From Pachyseris speciosa (lineage: Eukaryota > Cnidaria > Anthozoa > Scleractinia > Pachyseridae): a stretch of 64,000 nucleotides of DNA. How positions within the stretch are numbered: position 1 is the first letter of the stretch; the number at the start of each line of letters is the position of its first letter. Both the position numbers and the translations under genes were made by a program. Below are positions 31,681 through 43,406 of the stretch, piece by piece. A model generated the notes under the pieces. It searched no databases and was not told the DNA's origin. It was given only the letters and a program-made list of their open reading frames with translations. The stretch is from the NCBI GenBank assembly GCA_016490735.1, contig JAEMWC010001208.1, positions 157,501 through 221,500 on the forward strand. Reading direction: 5' to 3'.

Positions 31681-33428
31681 TTGAATTTTAAATGTCAGCT
31701 TGGTTGTAATTGCTGTTGACTATCATTTTTGTTCCCAGTAACTGATGTAGTGTCTTCATGCATAGAGATCAACAGCAGTCTTAGATTCAACAGTTAATTG
31801 TGAACTCACATGGACTCAGTGATAACATTTTGTGTCAAAAAGATGTGAACATTAAATAGTTCATTAATGTGGATGGAATTACTAGTTACCAAGGGACAAA
31901 AAACCACAATCATCTTTCATTCAACATTTTCATCAAAATTAAATTTTAAAGACTGCTAAACTGGTGCTACTGAATTGTATATTTTGGAAAAAAAAAGAAT
32001 GAGATCAAGCGCCTCTATCCGACAGTTCACATTTTTACAGTGTATATAGAGAGGTTAATATAAGTACCATGACTTGAATTTTGGCCAATGAGATAAGTAG
32101 CTCAAACACATCTAGAAAATCAATAACAAAGCTACAAGGATGACAATTGAGTTGGGAGTTGACTTGAAGTTTATTTATATATCACCCATTTTGTTTTTAT
32201 TTCCTCTGAAAAAAATAAAATATAATATTTCTAATTTTCAATATTTTTGCTTGTAGCAGTTACCCTTTCAAAGAATGAGACTGTTCAAAAAACACTTTTT
32301 CTTTGTATGCTCCTTTGTGTGAGAGTTTGAATCAATTTTTTTGTTCGCAAAGCATTGACTTGATAAACTATTTTACCAGTGATATTGATGCTAGGCCAAA
32401 GTATTTCTCACTCTACCATCTCACTAATCTTCACTCTCGTTGTTTCTCTGATCTTCAAAAGGGCGTTCTTTCATCCTGTTTTGGTTGAACCTGTTCATTA
32501 GTCTGAACACCCCATCAGCTTAATATACACACGTTACAAATCTGTTGAACGTAACTGTACAGAAAATTTTATAACTTAAAATGGTGAAGGTACCCTCTTA
32601 CTCATGTCTTGCCCCAATTGTTATCTGTGTTGTTTAACTTGCATGACAAGGGAAGACAAGGGCACCAGTCCCCAACAGCTTACTATACTACTGTCCAACA
32701 ATAAGAAAAATCAAAGTGCATATTGGGAAGTGATAAGTTAGTTCCTACATACATGTACTCAGGCTCTGATTTAGTGAAATGACACTGGGCATGTGTTTTA
32801 AGAGTTGCAAATTTTGTTTGCAATTTTCATATAATTATAAAAACATAACTTGACTGGACCTTCAGTTGAACATGTAACCACTTTGATGATTTTTGTCAGT
32901 AAATGTACAGTGTATGAGCTGACTTTGCTTACCTTCAATTTTCATGGTAAAACTTGGGCATACTGGACAAAGTAATGATACACCTCCCTATTACAAGCTG
33001 CAAAGACAAAAAATCCCAGGCGGGACCAGTGAATTAATTAAACCCATGTTACTTTCTGACTGTCGTGTTGAAGGTCCTTTGTGAGACTTCTCTTAGGCTT
33101 TGTGGTCTAAACACGATGAATACATTTTGCTTACATTGGTTAGTCACTGACCAGTACTCCAATACATTACAGTACTTGCATGCTGTACAGAAGTATCTGC
33201 TGGTGAGGATACATTAATTCACATAAAAAATACATGTGTAAAACTGAGCCACTACAAGAGCAACTGGAATTCAAAACGAAAACTGGGGCTATACAGTTTA
33301 CAGTGATAAATACACTTCAATCTGTAAAAATGTCATGCTTTTTTAATATAAAAATAATGTGCTTCCATAAACTGTGCATCTAGACATCTAATGTATTATA
33401 AGGAACTTTCCTGAACATTTGAAAATTC
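31681..33428. other. host intergenic, no gene
   Basis: AT-rich sequence with short frames only. No repeat or gene could be supported. Confidence 0.6.
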
Positions 33429-34458
33429 CGGCGGGTTTCTTTTATAGGTCACGGGTCACAGATCACGGGTCACAGGTCATTTTCCCGAGATTTATACCAC
33501 AAGAGTGGCTTTCAATTTTAAGTGTGACAACTAACCACTTAAACCTTACGGACCTTAAGGAAGCCTGGCGGCGGACCCTAGGACGGAAAAGCATGGCGAG
33601 GGAGAATGGGGCTAGAACGTCGTCCTGTGCACGAAAAGTTAAAGGTTTTTCTTCACTATGGCTTCTTTTAGGGATGCGAGAAACTTGTTAACGGCCGCTG
33701 TGCGATGATTTGATTTCAGAAGACGAGCATTTTTATTTAGGTTTGTATTTATAGAGCTCGTTAACCGGGATTTTTCGGCACAAAATAACATCGTGCTTTT
33801 CAGTGCACTCCATGATATTTGACCGATAACAAATTGAAATTAAATGAAGTTAGCGAGATAAAACATCTCACAAATAATTAGAGCTTTTCATGTACAAGGT
33901 TAGCTAAATAATCCTGTCAGCTTTGTTTTGAAAATCAGGTAAATTTCGGGGAAAAGCAGAGGCAAATGCAATGAAAAGAAAAGATATATTTGTACCCATT
34001 TTTAGCAACGGCGGGAACTTCGCTTTCAGCATTCTCCGTAGTCGTTGTCGCTGCGAATTTGCATTTTTGCACTGGAAAGAAATAAGAAAAAACCAATAGC
34101 TTTCGTCTATGCGATCTCATATCGCTAGTTTAGAATATAATCCAGATTTGTCTTGGCGGAAAAGACACGGATTTCAAAAGTAAAATTGAAAAAGAAACTC
34201 GCGTTCTCGAGACACCGCCAAACTTGTGGGAATGGCTGCCGCGACGTTAGGTGGACGGCAAGAGCATTACGCAAATTGCGGTCATCAACAAGGCCATCTT
34301 GACTTCCGATTGATTGCCGTCCAGGGTTGCTTTAAGTCTGTAATAAAAGGTTTAAGTCACTCTAGTGGTACAATTCTCGGAAAAAATGACCTGTGACCCG
34401 TGACCTGCAACCCGTGACCCGTGAACTGTGACCCGTGACCTGCAAAAGAAACCCGCCG
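33429..34458. mobile_element. 1030-bp inverted-repeat element with 9-bp target duplication
   Basis: Ends CGGCGGGTTTCTTTT / AAAAGAAACCCGCCG, followed inwards by repeated GGTCACGG words (33447-33480; 34388-34442). TGAAAATTC flanks both sides (33420-33428, 34459-34467). A 9-bp duplication fits Mutator-like elements. No transposase is visible inside. Confidence 0.8.
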
Positions 34459-34467
34459 TGAAAATTC

Positions 34468-35930
34468 CTATAATTTTAGGTCTGACACAGTACAAATTGC
34501 ACCTGTAAATAGCATATTGACATTCTCAGTCTTTTTGGTGAGTTTTTAATTTTCATCAAAGCAAAAAGACCAAGATTTTAGCAGGCTGACCGTAGATGAA
34601 GTCAGAATAATTTAAACAAGAACCTTATTTACTCAAATCCTTTCACTGCTAGCATACATTTTAAGTTGAGCTTTCATGATATGCCTACTTACTGGTTTTT
34701 AAATTGAAAAATAGTGAAACAACAGTAATGGCGATTGAAATAAAACATGTATTAAGTGATACAGTTAGCCTGCATACAGGCTCTTCATTTGGGCAACACA
34801 GAAGGGATTTTTGCCGCAATTAATGGCGCACTGTCAAAAGGTACGGGATTTGGGCGAGCGAGGGAAAGGAAGAGGAAACGGAATCCATCGATTTAACAAG
34901 AGCAAAAACTTGAAACACCAGGCTTTTCCCAAAGGGGAAAAGGGGTGGTCTGGTGTCGCTTTGTCAGTCGATTGCGACTCTGTCTGTCGCTTGTTTCGTT
35001 ACGGAAATATGTCGCTGTCGCAAAGAAAGTAAAGAGGAATGGACAGTGAATTGTCGCTGTTGCAAACTGTCGCGTTGCATCAGCGACAGCGAAGTTTGAC
35101 AGCGCAAGCCCATAATAGAAAAGGAGAAAAATTAAATGGGGAAATGGATACTATAGTTTATTAGGAATAATTCCTTTAAGAGTTATTGACATCTTGCAAT
35201 TGTTTTAAAGCCCTGGGAGATTCAAATTTTATTTTAAACTTTTGATCATAACGCATGGGTGTTTTTAGGTTTGGGTGGGCAAAAAACTGGGGGGTGGGCT
35301 CCCCTTACTATGGCCCTACAAAGTGATTCAAATCCAGTCGTAATTCAATTAATTGGGTACCAGTTACATGTACTTTGAACTGATCCTACCGTATTCGCAC
35401 ATATAACAAAGAGTGGCGATGGTAAATCCGTGACTTTGCGACACAGTTTCAATTTCAGATTAGTTTATTCTTTTTTGAACTATTTACAAACATTTCTACA
35501 TTAAAGTGCATTACATGGGTAGAGAGATAAGGCAGCAAACTAAATTACACAAGTGATGAAAAGCAAATGTGCGCAGTGACCAAAGTAGCTTAAGCTTTCG
35601 AATTGATCACGGTGAGTCCACAGTTTCCGCGAACCCGACGCACTCGTTAATGATCGCTTAGGAAGTCAAGACACCGAGACGGCTTCGCGCAGAATTTCGA
35701 TATAAGCTGCGAGATCCGTGAAATTTGCCGAAAGTTTTTTGTGAGACACTTATTTTTGGAGACACCATTCAACGCACCTGATACCTGAATGTTGCTGGGG
35801 CTAAATATTAAGCCTCGTTTATTTACGTTTGTGTCCAGTCACGGTCAGTGAGTGAAGCCATTCCAAGATGGGAAGTAAAGCTTTGCAGGGTTCTTGAAAG
35901 CGCCTTCAACCAACCTCGAGTCCTGAAGTC
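34468..35930. other. host intergenic, no gene
   Basis: No gene supported. 34960-35100 repeats the word GTCGC/GCGAC in both orientations (possible degraded fold-back). Confidence 0.5.
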
Positions 35931-35931
35931 A

Positions 35932-36101
35932 AGTATTTTGCTAGTGATCAGTTCCTGGTGAATTGTGGTTAGATCCAGTCCTTTGTGGGAGCAAACGGTG
36001 AAAATTTCCATTTTTAAGTTACGTCGTAAAATGGCCGTTTGCCCCCACAAAGGACTTGATCTACCTACAATTCACCAGGAACTGATCATTAACAAAATGG
36101 T
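35932..36101. mobile_element. 170-bp fold-back element
   Basis: Arms of about 65 bp: TGATCAGTTCCTGGTGAATT...CCTTTGTGGG on the left and CCCACAAAGG...AATTCACCAGGAACTGATCA on the right, with few mismatches. Confidence 0.8.
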
Positions 36102-36404
36102 GTATTGATATAACGGCAGTAAACTCGCTCCAAGACTGCATGCTTGAACGCACGCACAAACGAACGAAAGAACGAAGGAATTGGAATAACTTGAACTAAA
36201 TAATTGCAACTTTAGGCGAAATTGAACCATGTATTGATCCATCCCTCATCCACTTTTTAATATTGTATAAATTAAACACTGATTGTATTTTAGCAGTAAT
36301 TAATGCATTTTAGCTTTTTTTTTCTTACCTAGTTGCACGGCTCTTGCGAAGAACTAGAATTGTAAATTTTTGAACAATAACTACCGTGATAAAATAAAGT
36401 TTGT

Positions 36405-36473
36405 CATCCATCCATCCATCCATCCATCCATCCATCCATCAATCCATCAATCCATCCATCAATCCATCCATCC
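36405..36473 (+). repeat. (CATC)n microsatellite
   Basis: About 17 CATC/AATC units. Preceded by GATAAAATAAAGTTTGT, which looks like the 3' tail of a degraded LINE. Confidence 0.9.
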
Positions 36474-36617
36474 TTGCTTTGGGCTTGGATATAGGAAAAG
36501 TATGACAGAATTGTTTTCTAACTTAGCAGAAAAAACCGTGATCTTATAACTGTTTCAGCTTACGGAATCCCCTCTGAAGCTCTGATATCGGTAAACCAAG
36601 TTTTAGCGGATATATAC

Positions 36618-36776
36618 CTCTTACTAAACAAGTCCGAGGTCCGTACTGTAAGTTACGGACGGAGTTTTTTCCTGTTGATTTATGTCTCAAGCGCGAAGCG
36701 CGCGGGCCATGAATTAATGGGAAAAAACGAGGATCCGTAACCTACAGTACGAACCGAGAAAACGCGGTTAGTAAGA
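36618..36776. mobile_element. fold-back MITE
   Basis: Imperfect inverted arms with GGTCCGTACTGTAAGTTACGG on the left and GATCCGTAACCTACAGTACG on the right; outer CTTACTAA / TTAGTAAG also pair. No coding capacity. Confidence 0.75.
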
Positions 36777-38462
36777 TATTTATTATATCTCTGAGGTTCA
36801 TCCGGCGAGCGGGAAAGAAACCTTGTTGAAGTCTAGCGGGCCGTACTGTAGAATATGGCCCGTAAAATTGACGAATCCTAGCGCGCGTACTAAATGAGAT
36901 ATATAATAAATAATCCTAGGAAACTTGTCTTGGGACACTTTCCTAAATGCGCAAACAGAATACACCTTTGTCTAAATATTGTCATATGAAATTGCCCATG
37001 ATAACTTTCTTCGTATTTGTATCCCCCCCTCCCTGCTCCCTTTCTCCCACTGGACAATGTTGATAGCCATTGAAACAATTGTACATCATCAAATGCTTCA
37101 GTGGATCAACATTACATTTTAGGAGGGTTAGGGAAAAGTGGGGTTAGTGACCAGAATTATTCTTTTGCGTGACTGTTTTGCGCGAGTGTCCCAAACAGTC
37201 TGGCTCATGATGATTGACCGAATTCGGTGTTAAAACATATATTTAACATTTGATCGTTTCTGGGCACTTTACTGGGTTGCTTCTATCTTCTTTTTTCTAT
37301 CTTCTTGATGTTTTATTTCCCTCAAAAAGAAATTTTAATAATATTCGCTAGAATTTTAAAATGACTAGTATTTACAAGGCTAAAAGATTTTAAGAATAAA
37401 TAATATAAACGAACTTTTCGCACTAAGCCATCTTCATCCTGAAGATAGCTTGGTGCGGAAAACGTTCGGTTTTTTACTTTTTAAAATCTTTTAGTCATAA
37501 AGAAACATTCCTTAAGTTTCCGGCGCTTTTTTGTAGAACAACTGAGAGGCGTGAAATGGTTTGAGACTATTTTAGGGCCTGAACAAATTACTTTGTCGGT
37601 GCGTTTCCAGTCTTAAGTTTCGCTTTGGAGTACAAATCTGTGTCAATTTAAGAAGTGGCTTTTTTCCTTACTGTTTATTCTAGGATTTAGAACCAAATAA
37701 AGGCACCCTATTTAAGTGGTGGGATATTGAAGACAAAATACCAGTTTTCCGTGTAAACTGTCGTTTCCTTTCCGTTCTCTCGTTTTGCTCACCAAAGAGG
37801 CTTTAAAAAAGAAATGATTTGAGGCAGCGTCACCGATTGTGTTATTACTTAAAATTCAGTAGACAACAACCATTGTTTACTTGACCACGTTTCTCGCCAA
37901 CATTTCTCACTACCGTTATCGCGAGGTCACGGATTCATTTTCTATTGTATAAGAACACCTTAAATTGCGATTATTTGTTGTGCTGACTTGTCGATTGCGT
38001 GTAAAATTTTGTTTTACTAACCTCAGGGTGGCAAAAGATACTGAGATCGGTCTGACAAGAAAAGCAGAACTAGGTTACATTTCCTGTCAACCTAAATGCT
38101 GTTCAGTTGTCAGCCGGTGCCCTGTTAGTGTACATTATGAAGCAATAGTTATCTTTCGTGATACTATATTTCAGGTCGCGTAGAATTAAATAAAACGGCA
38201 ATAGTAATACACATAAAAGAGCAACAATCCTGTGAGATTCAGAGTTATCATCCTCTGCCAACTAAGATGGATATACCGCGTATCGTATACTATATGCCTT
38301 GTTTCGTAAACTCAGCAACGGGAACTAGAAGTACGATTAATAACAATTGTCTGGCTAACACACAGGCAGTCATTTAAAAAAGACTGTGAAATTGCCAGTA
38401 ATTTATCACCGTGCCATCAAACACAGAAGGTTAAAGCTGATTTATTATTTTCTCGTTTGTAG
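36777..38462. other. host intergenic or intron
   Basis: No gene supported. A weak fold-back at about 37380-37500 pairs AAAAGATTTTAA with TTAAAATCTTTT. The stretch before 38463 may be intron of the LRR gene. Confidence 0.5.
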
Positions 38463-38534
38463 GAACTTGACTGCCAACAAGCTGAGGGAACTGCCCAAAG
38501 GTGTTTTTGATAACAATACAGAGCTGGGAGGACT
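38463..38534 (+). CDS. leucine-rich-repeat exon of a host gene
   Basis: Exactly 72 nt between an acceptor (TTCTCGTTTGTAG) and a donor (GTAAGT). Read in phase it gives NLTANKLRELPKGVFDNN, a standard 24-residue extracellular LRR. Single-LRR 72-nt exons with phase-2 introns on both sides are typical of LGR/relaxin-receptor-like and related LRR receptor genes. No second LRR exon was found in the window, so the neighbouring exons are far away or this is an isolated duplicate. Confidence 0.7.
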
Positions 38535-38842
38535 GTAAGTGCATCTGCTGTTTACGCCTCCAAAGCGATAAGGACTGTACGAGACTGAAACACGAGGAAC
38601 TGCATGAAGGCGGCATTGGACACTTCGGGACATTCGATAAATGTGCTTAGCAACAACTATTTAGCCGTCTCTCATGAAAATTTCCAGTTAGTTATTAACT
38701 TATTTCGAGTCACACGATTTTCGTTTATTGAACGTTATGAGTTGTCATACCATGAATTTTAGATGCTAGTCATGACGACTTATTGGTAATGAATTATACC
38801 AATTTTTTGACAAGTCATTAGGTTTTGTTCCTAATCTTCAAA

Positions 38843-39673
38843 TACCGTATTTCCTCGAGTAAGCGCCCACGCTCTAATAAGCATCCTCCCCCGAATAAAC
38901 GCCACCCCTCCTCGACCAAAATGATCAGGGAGCTTTAGGAGCGACCACGGCGACGGCAACGAAAGCGTTGTTTCAAAATCTAACTTTTCTTTTTCTAACT
39001 CTTTCGCGATTATTCCAATTTGTTTAACTTGGAAAATGCTGGAGAACTATTCAGGGACTATATTACATGTACTACGAACGGCGTTAAAATAAGGAAAAAG
39101 AAAGATAAAATTACCGTCATGCGCTCACGTTGAAAAAAAAGAACCTAACATTTGGTCATTTCACGTTGTTGTTTTACCGAGGAAGGCAAAGAAATGTACC
39201 CAAATGTAAAATGCACGTGCAGAGCGATTGTTTTTGCTAATTAAACCCATTGTTTTGTGGCGTTCTCGTTGCCGTTGCCGTTGCCGTTGCCGTCCTCATT
39301 GCTAAAGCTCCCTAATAAGTAAGCGCTTCTCTCGAATAAGCGCCTCCTCCCCTCCCCGTTCCTTTCTTGGATGGTAGGGATATACAAGGGAAACCTGTTC
39401 CTATTTTCTCTTTATTTATAATCTCTTAAGCTTGAACTACATCGGCATCTGTACATGTAGGGAAAAAGTTTAATTTTTCGTTAATGTCCACATCAATGTG
39501 CCTTTAGAGTTCTTTTATGTGCATAATTCAAAATAAAGTTACAGTTCGTTGAAAGAAAAACTAAATAAGCGCCCCCCCCGCCCCCAGATTAAGCGCACTC
39601 CTTAGAATACCCCCCTCCTGTTTAGCCGAAATTTTAAATAACTGCCCGTGCGCTTATTCGAGGATATGCGGTA
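38843..39673. mobile_element. 831-bp MITE with TACCGTATTTCCTCGAGTAAGCGC ends
   Basis: The left end TACCGTATTTCCTCGAGTAA (38843) is matched inverted at the right (CGAGGATATGCGGTA, to 39673). Interior words CGAATAAGCGCC recur. It is interrupted by a second MITE at 38927-39313. Confidence 0.75.
38927..39313. mobile_element. 387-bp MITE nested in the previous one
   Basis: Ends AGGGAGCTTTAG / CTAAAGCTCCCT with inner GGCGACGGCAACG and CGTTGCCGTTGCC arms. No gene. I see no clear target duplication. Confidence 0.75.
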
Positions 39674-40370
39674 AATTAGCAGCTGCAGCCGATGTTTCCG
39701 TACATAGGCTGATCTAGGACTCTTTTCCCATACGGCATAATTATGTTATCGCTTTTTGGTATTTTCTACTTCTCTCCGACTTCGTGAAGAGCAAGTTAGG
39801 TTTGGGTCAAGAGATATATCTTGTTTTCCTTCGTTGTTAAGTTTGCCGATATTGTTCATATAGATTCGTCACATACCGGGGAAAAAACAAAAACAGCAAC
39901 AACAATAACAATCAAACAAACAAAAATGTGGCAGGAAATCTTGGTTTTTTGTCAGGTCACTCTTCCTTTCATTTTTCTGTTTTGCTAAGGAAACTTTCTG
40001 GAAATAATTTGTCTTATCATATGACCAGTACGGCACAGCGCGCACTTTCATTGTGAAACTATTGAGAAAATCCCCGTATGAGGTCCGTTCGCCTTAGCGC
40101 GAGCAGGGCCGGAAAAAGCCGTACGGTCCTATTAGGAACACGTACGGCCCGAGTGATAAGAATTTAGAGGATTTCGTCGCGTCTAACCATGTAAATTGTT
40201 TTACAACCAGAAAACAAATACCAACAACATATTAGATCAATTTTCTGTGCAAATTTGTCAATTTTTTGTAAAAAAAAAAAATAAATAAAATAAAAACAAA
40301 ACAAAATGAACAAAAAAAATCATCTTCTTGGTGCTCATGAAGAGTTTAAAGAGGCCATATGATAAAACAC
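39674..40370. other. host intergenic, no gene
   Basis: No gene supported; an A-rich tract lies at 40270-40320. Confidence 0.55.
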
Positions 40371-40492
40371 TTATTGACTGAGTCGGGTCGGGACGGACGG
40401 GAAAATATTTAGCTCTCGGTCATAGCGCACGGACCTACGGCATGACCTCGAGCCAAATATTTTCCCGTCTGATCCTCCCACTCAGTCAATAA
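40371..40492. mobile_element. 122-bp fold-back MITE
   Basis: Outer arms TTATTGACTGAG / CTCAGTCAATAA and inner CGGGAAAATATTT / AAATATTTTCCCG are reverse complements. Confidence 0.8.
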
Positions 40493-43406
40493 GTACATAA
40501 TCCCATTCGAGATAACACATCAGTATTCGGTGAATATTTACCGAGTTTGCCTTCACGAGCCCAAACTGGATGTCTGCATTAGAGTGAGCCAAAGGACAGC
40601 CTATAATAAAATTAGTTCCAAAACATATGTTGAACTGTAATAAATACTTTAAAAGGCTTTGCGTGATTGGTCACTCTTGATAGAGAAAGTCAACATGATT
40701 TGAAATTGCTACCAACTAGCAATGGAAGTGGCACTGCACATCAAAGCTCGGGCTCAGACCACAGGTCATTTAAATCCAGAATCTCACCAAAATGTAAAAA
40801 AAAAAAAACATTCTGCAGACATTCAGTTTTGGAATAACCTCGGGCTAAGCCTAAAATAACATGTCTAACAACACTGCGCCAATTTGTTTGGAGGGCGGTA
40901 GGGGTTGGGAGTTCCACTTTCTGTCCCATGGCCTACATGAACAACAACTATTTAACAATTATCCTGAGAAATCGCGCGGAATATCGTCTGATACTTAGCT
41001 GACGAGGCAATATTCAGCAAGATTGAGCAGGATAATTGTTTTATTATTTAACACATTAACGACAAAGCACAATTAACAAATCTCTACATGTTTATTGCAA
41101 AAAAGCTGGAAAATCAGCCTGTTTTCTCCGCGACACAGAAAATTACGTATATCGCAGGATATCAGTTGAGTGCGCGCATATTTGTACATTGTCATAATGT
41201 GTTGAATAATAATAAACAATTATTGGACGAGGTTGAGCAAAATATCGTGATTTGTCAGAGACACTGGCAAATCACGATATTTTGGAAAAGCCGAGTACAA
41301 TAATAGTTTTATCATTCGACCACGAAGCTTGTTTTTCTTTCGGAAAGCGTGAAACGATTTTTCACTGAATTTGAAGTAGCTTCGACGCGTGGACACAACT
41401 ACGCATGAGCAGAATATTATTTGCAGCAAAATCACAGTTGGACGGTACTGCGCACGAGCAGTCCATTATTTTTAGGTAGTCATTTGTAGGTCACGTGGTA
41501 GGCTCTTGGACAATGAAAAGGAAGGGAGAATAGAATTGAATGATAATTACCAATATTCATTGACTGAGCCTAAGAAAAGTAATTGTTTTAGTATAATTTT
41601 CAAAGATACCAAAGATCAATAACAGAGAAAAGTGAAAAACAACTCACACAGTTAAGGTAAACTAGATGATTAAATAAAGACAAAGTTCAAAGTTACCTCT
41701 ACTCCAGAGTAAAGTAAACAGAAAACTGATACAGAACCGACACTGTGAGTTATGCACCTCGTTTTCGTTGCGTAGTACTTGCCTGCCGCAAAAATGTTTG
41801 TAGCATTCGGGGTGTGGATGATCCATGGGCTTTGGTCGAAAGAGAAGCAGCGCCCGTTATTTCAATCTATTAATTAGTGGTTTCTGAAACTTTTCTTGGC
41901 AAGTTTAGTTATAAGTATATATATTTTCTTTCCAAACTATTCGAGTCTCGAGTATCATTTGACAGTGCTCAACAGTATTGATAAACACTTAAAATATTGT
42001 AAACGTGCAATGAAATTCTCAATTCACCACTGGCCGCGGTGAACATAATGATAACATCAAACGTTAATGCTTCCAACCCATGATATCGAACAAAACAACA
42101 AAATATGTGCGAAAAAAGGGTAGGGGATGAAGCAGTCGAGTTTGGGCCACCCTAAAGGCAGTATTTAAGGATTAGTTAACGCACAGCAATAAACATATGT
42201 AGAGACGATCTTGTATTATGCAAACGAATTATATTTTTCTTTGCTCGTTTAAGTACATAATAGAACTCAGAGATCACTGCTTAACGGCAAGACATCCATA
42301 CTGAGCATGTTTGCAAAGGCTCAGATGCAACTGAGAATGTTTCTTGTCTTTTCTCTTGAAATTTGATGAAACATTATGTAGGGGAACTTGAGTGCTTCTG
42401 CGTTCTTACTTGAATACTATTGTATTCGGACTTCCCCAATCTTTTCGAAATTAGCGACAGTGTTGCGGATAAACGTGCATTTTATGCAAACCCATTTGTT
42501 ACTGCTGCATTAAAAAGGCTTTCGGAAAGTCAATGCGCCAAATTCACTCCGCAGTGCCTGCTGAGAAAAAAGAAACTTACAGCTGAAGCTGTCACAAAGC
42601 CACGCTCAAATTCCTATCTTGTGCTTAGTAGTTCATACAGGTATTTTCCGCTGTTGTTAGCACGCGCGGTGCTTTCTGGCCGCAAAGAGTCCTCAAGGCG
42701 ATTGTTTGGATATTTTCCAAGCTTCCTCATATTTATTCCTAGTTATGTTACTCATTTCCCAGGGGCACCCAACGACAAGTTTCGGTAGATATCTGTTCGG
42801 TGGAGGGTAATCGGCGTCGATTAAAGAGTGCACTCGGATTTTCGTAACTAAAACGTGGCCTAAAAGATTCGAAATTGGGAAATCATAGCCCCTGAGGTTT
42901 TCGGAAAAGTCGTAATTGCCGTTTTAGGCAGTGAAAAACGTCAGCTAGCATTTTCGGAAAGAAAATTGTTCCGTAGAAAGTTCGAGGAAAGTTCATTTCA
43001 GCTTACATTTTCTCAAAAGAAGATTTTGTTCCCTAACATTTTAGGGAATCCGAACAGATGAACTTCTTCTAGCTTATGAAAACATAGCTTTAAACGGACT
43101 TCAAACACCATAAGGTACTTAAAAACGCCTTTCTACAGCTTTTGATTGATTTGGCTCGTTGAGTGCCCCTGATTTCCAGACGCGCTCGCTGCGCATAACT
43201 TAGCTCTTATTCTGCTGTGAAGGACGATCGAGTCAGTAGTGTTGGTGGTAACTTCAGGACGTAACCAATCGTGAGCAAGCATATGGGTAACGTGATCAAT
43301 TTGAACCAATGGGAAAAGGGCATCACGCAGTCATCAATTCGGATCAAATAACAAGTCACGCAGAGATTACAGTGTCAACAATTTTATTTACAATCATGAA
43401 AAGCCA
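40493..43406. other. host DNA up to the left side of element 2
   Basis: No gene supported. A hairpin at 41238-41285 pairs AAAATATCGTGATTTG with its complement. Near 43383-43388, TTTATT is an AATAAA signal on the minus strand, just after the PolB stop. The left end of element 2 should lie within the last few hundred bases but was not recognised. Confidence 0.5.

Noticed and set aside
42420..42788. 122-aa open frame as a host gene
   Set aside because: No domain, no splice context, and no similarity to anything I know; likely chance.
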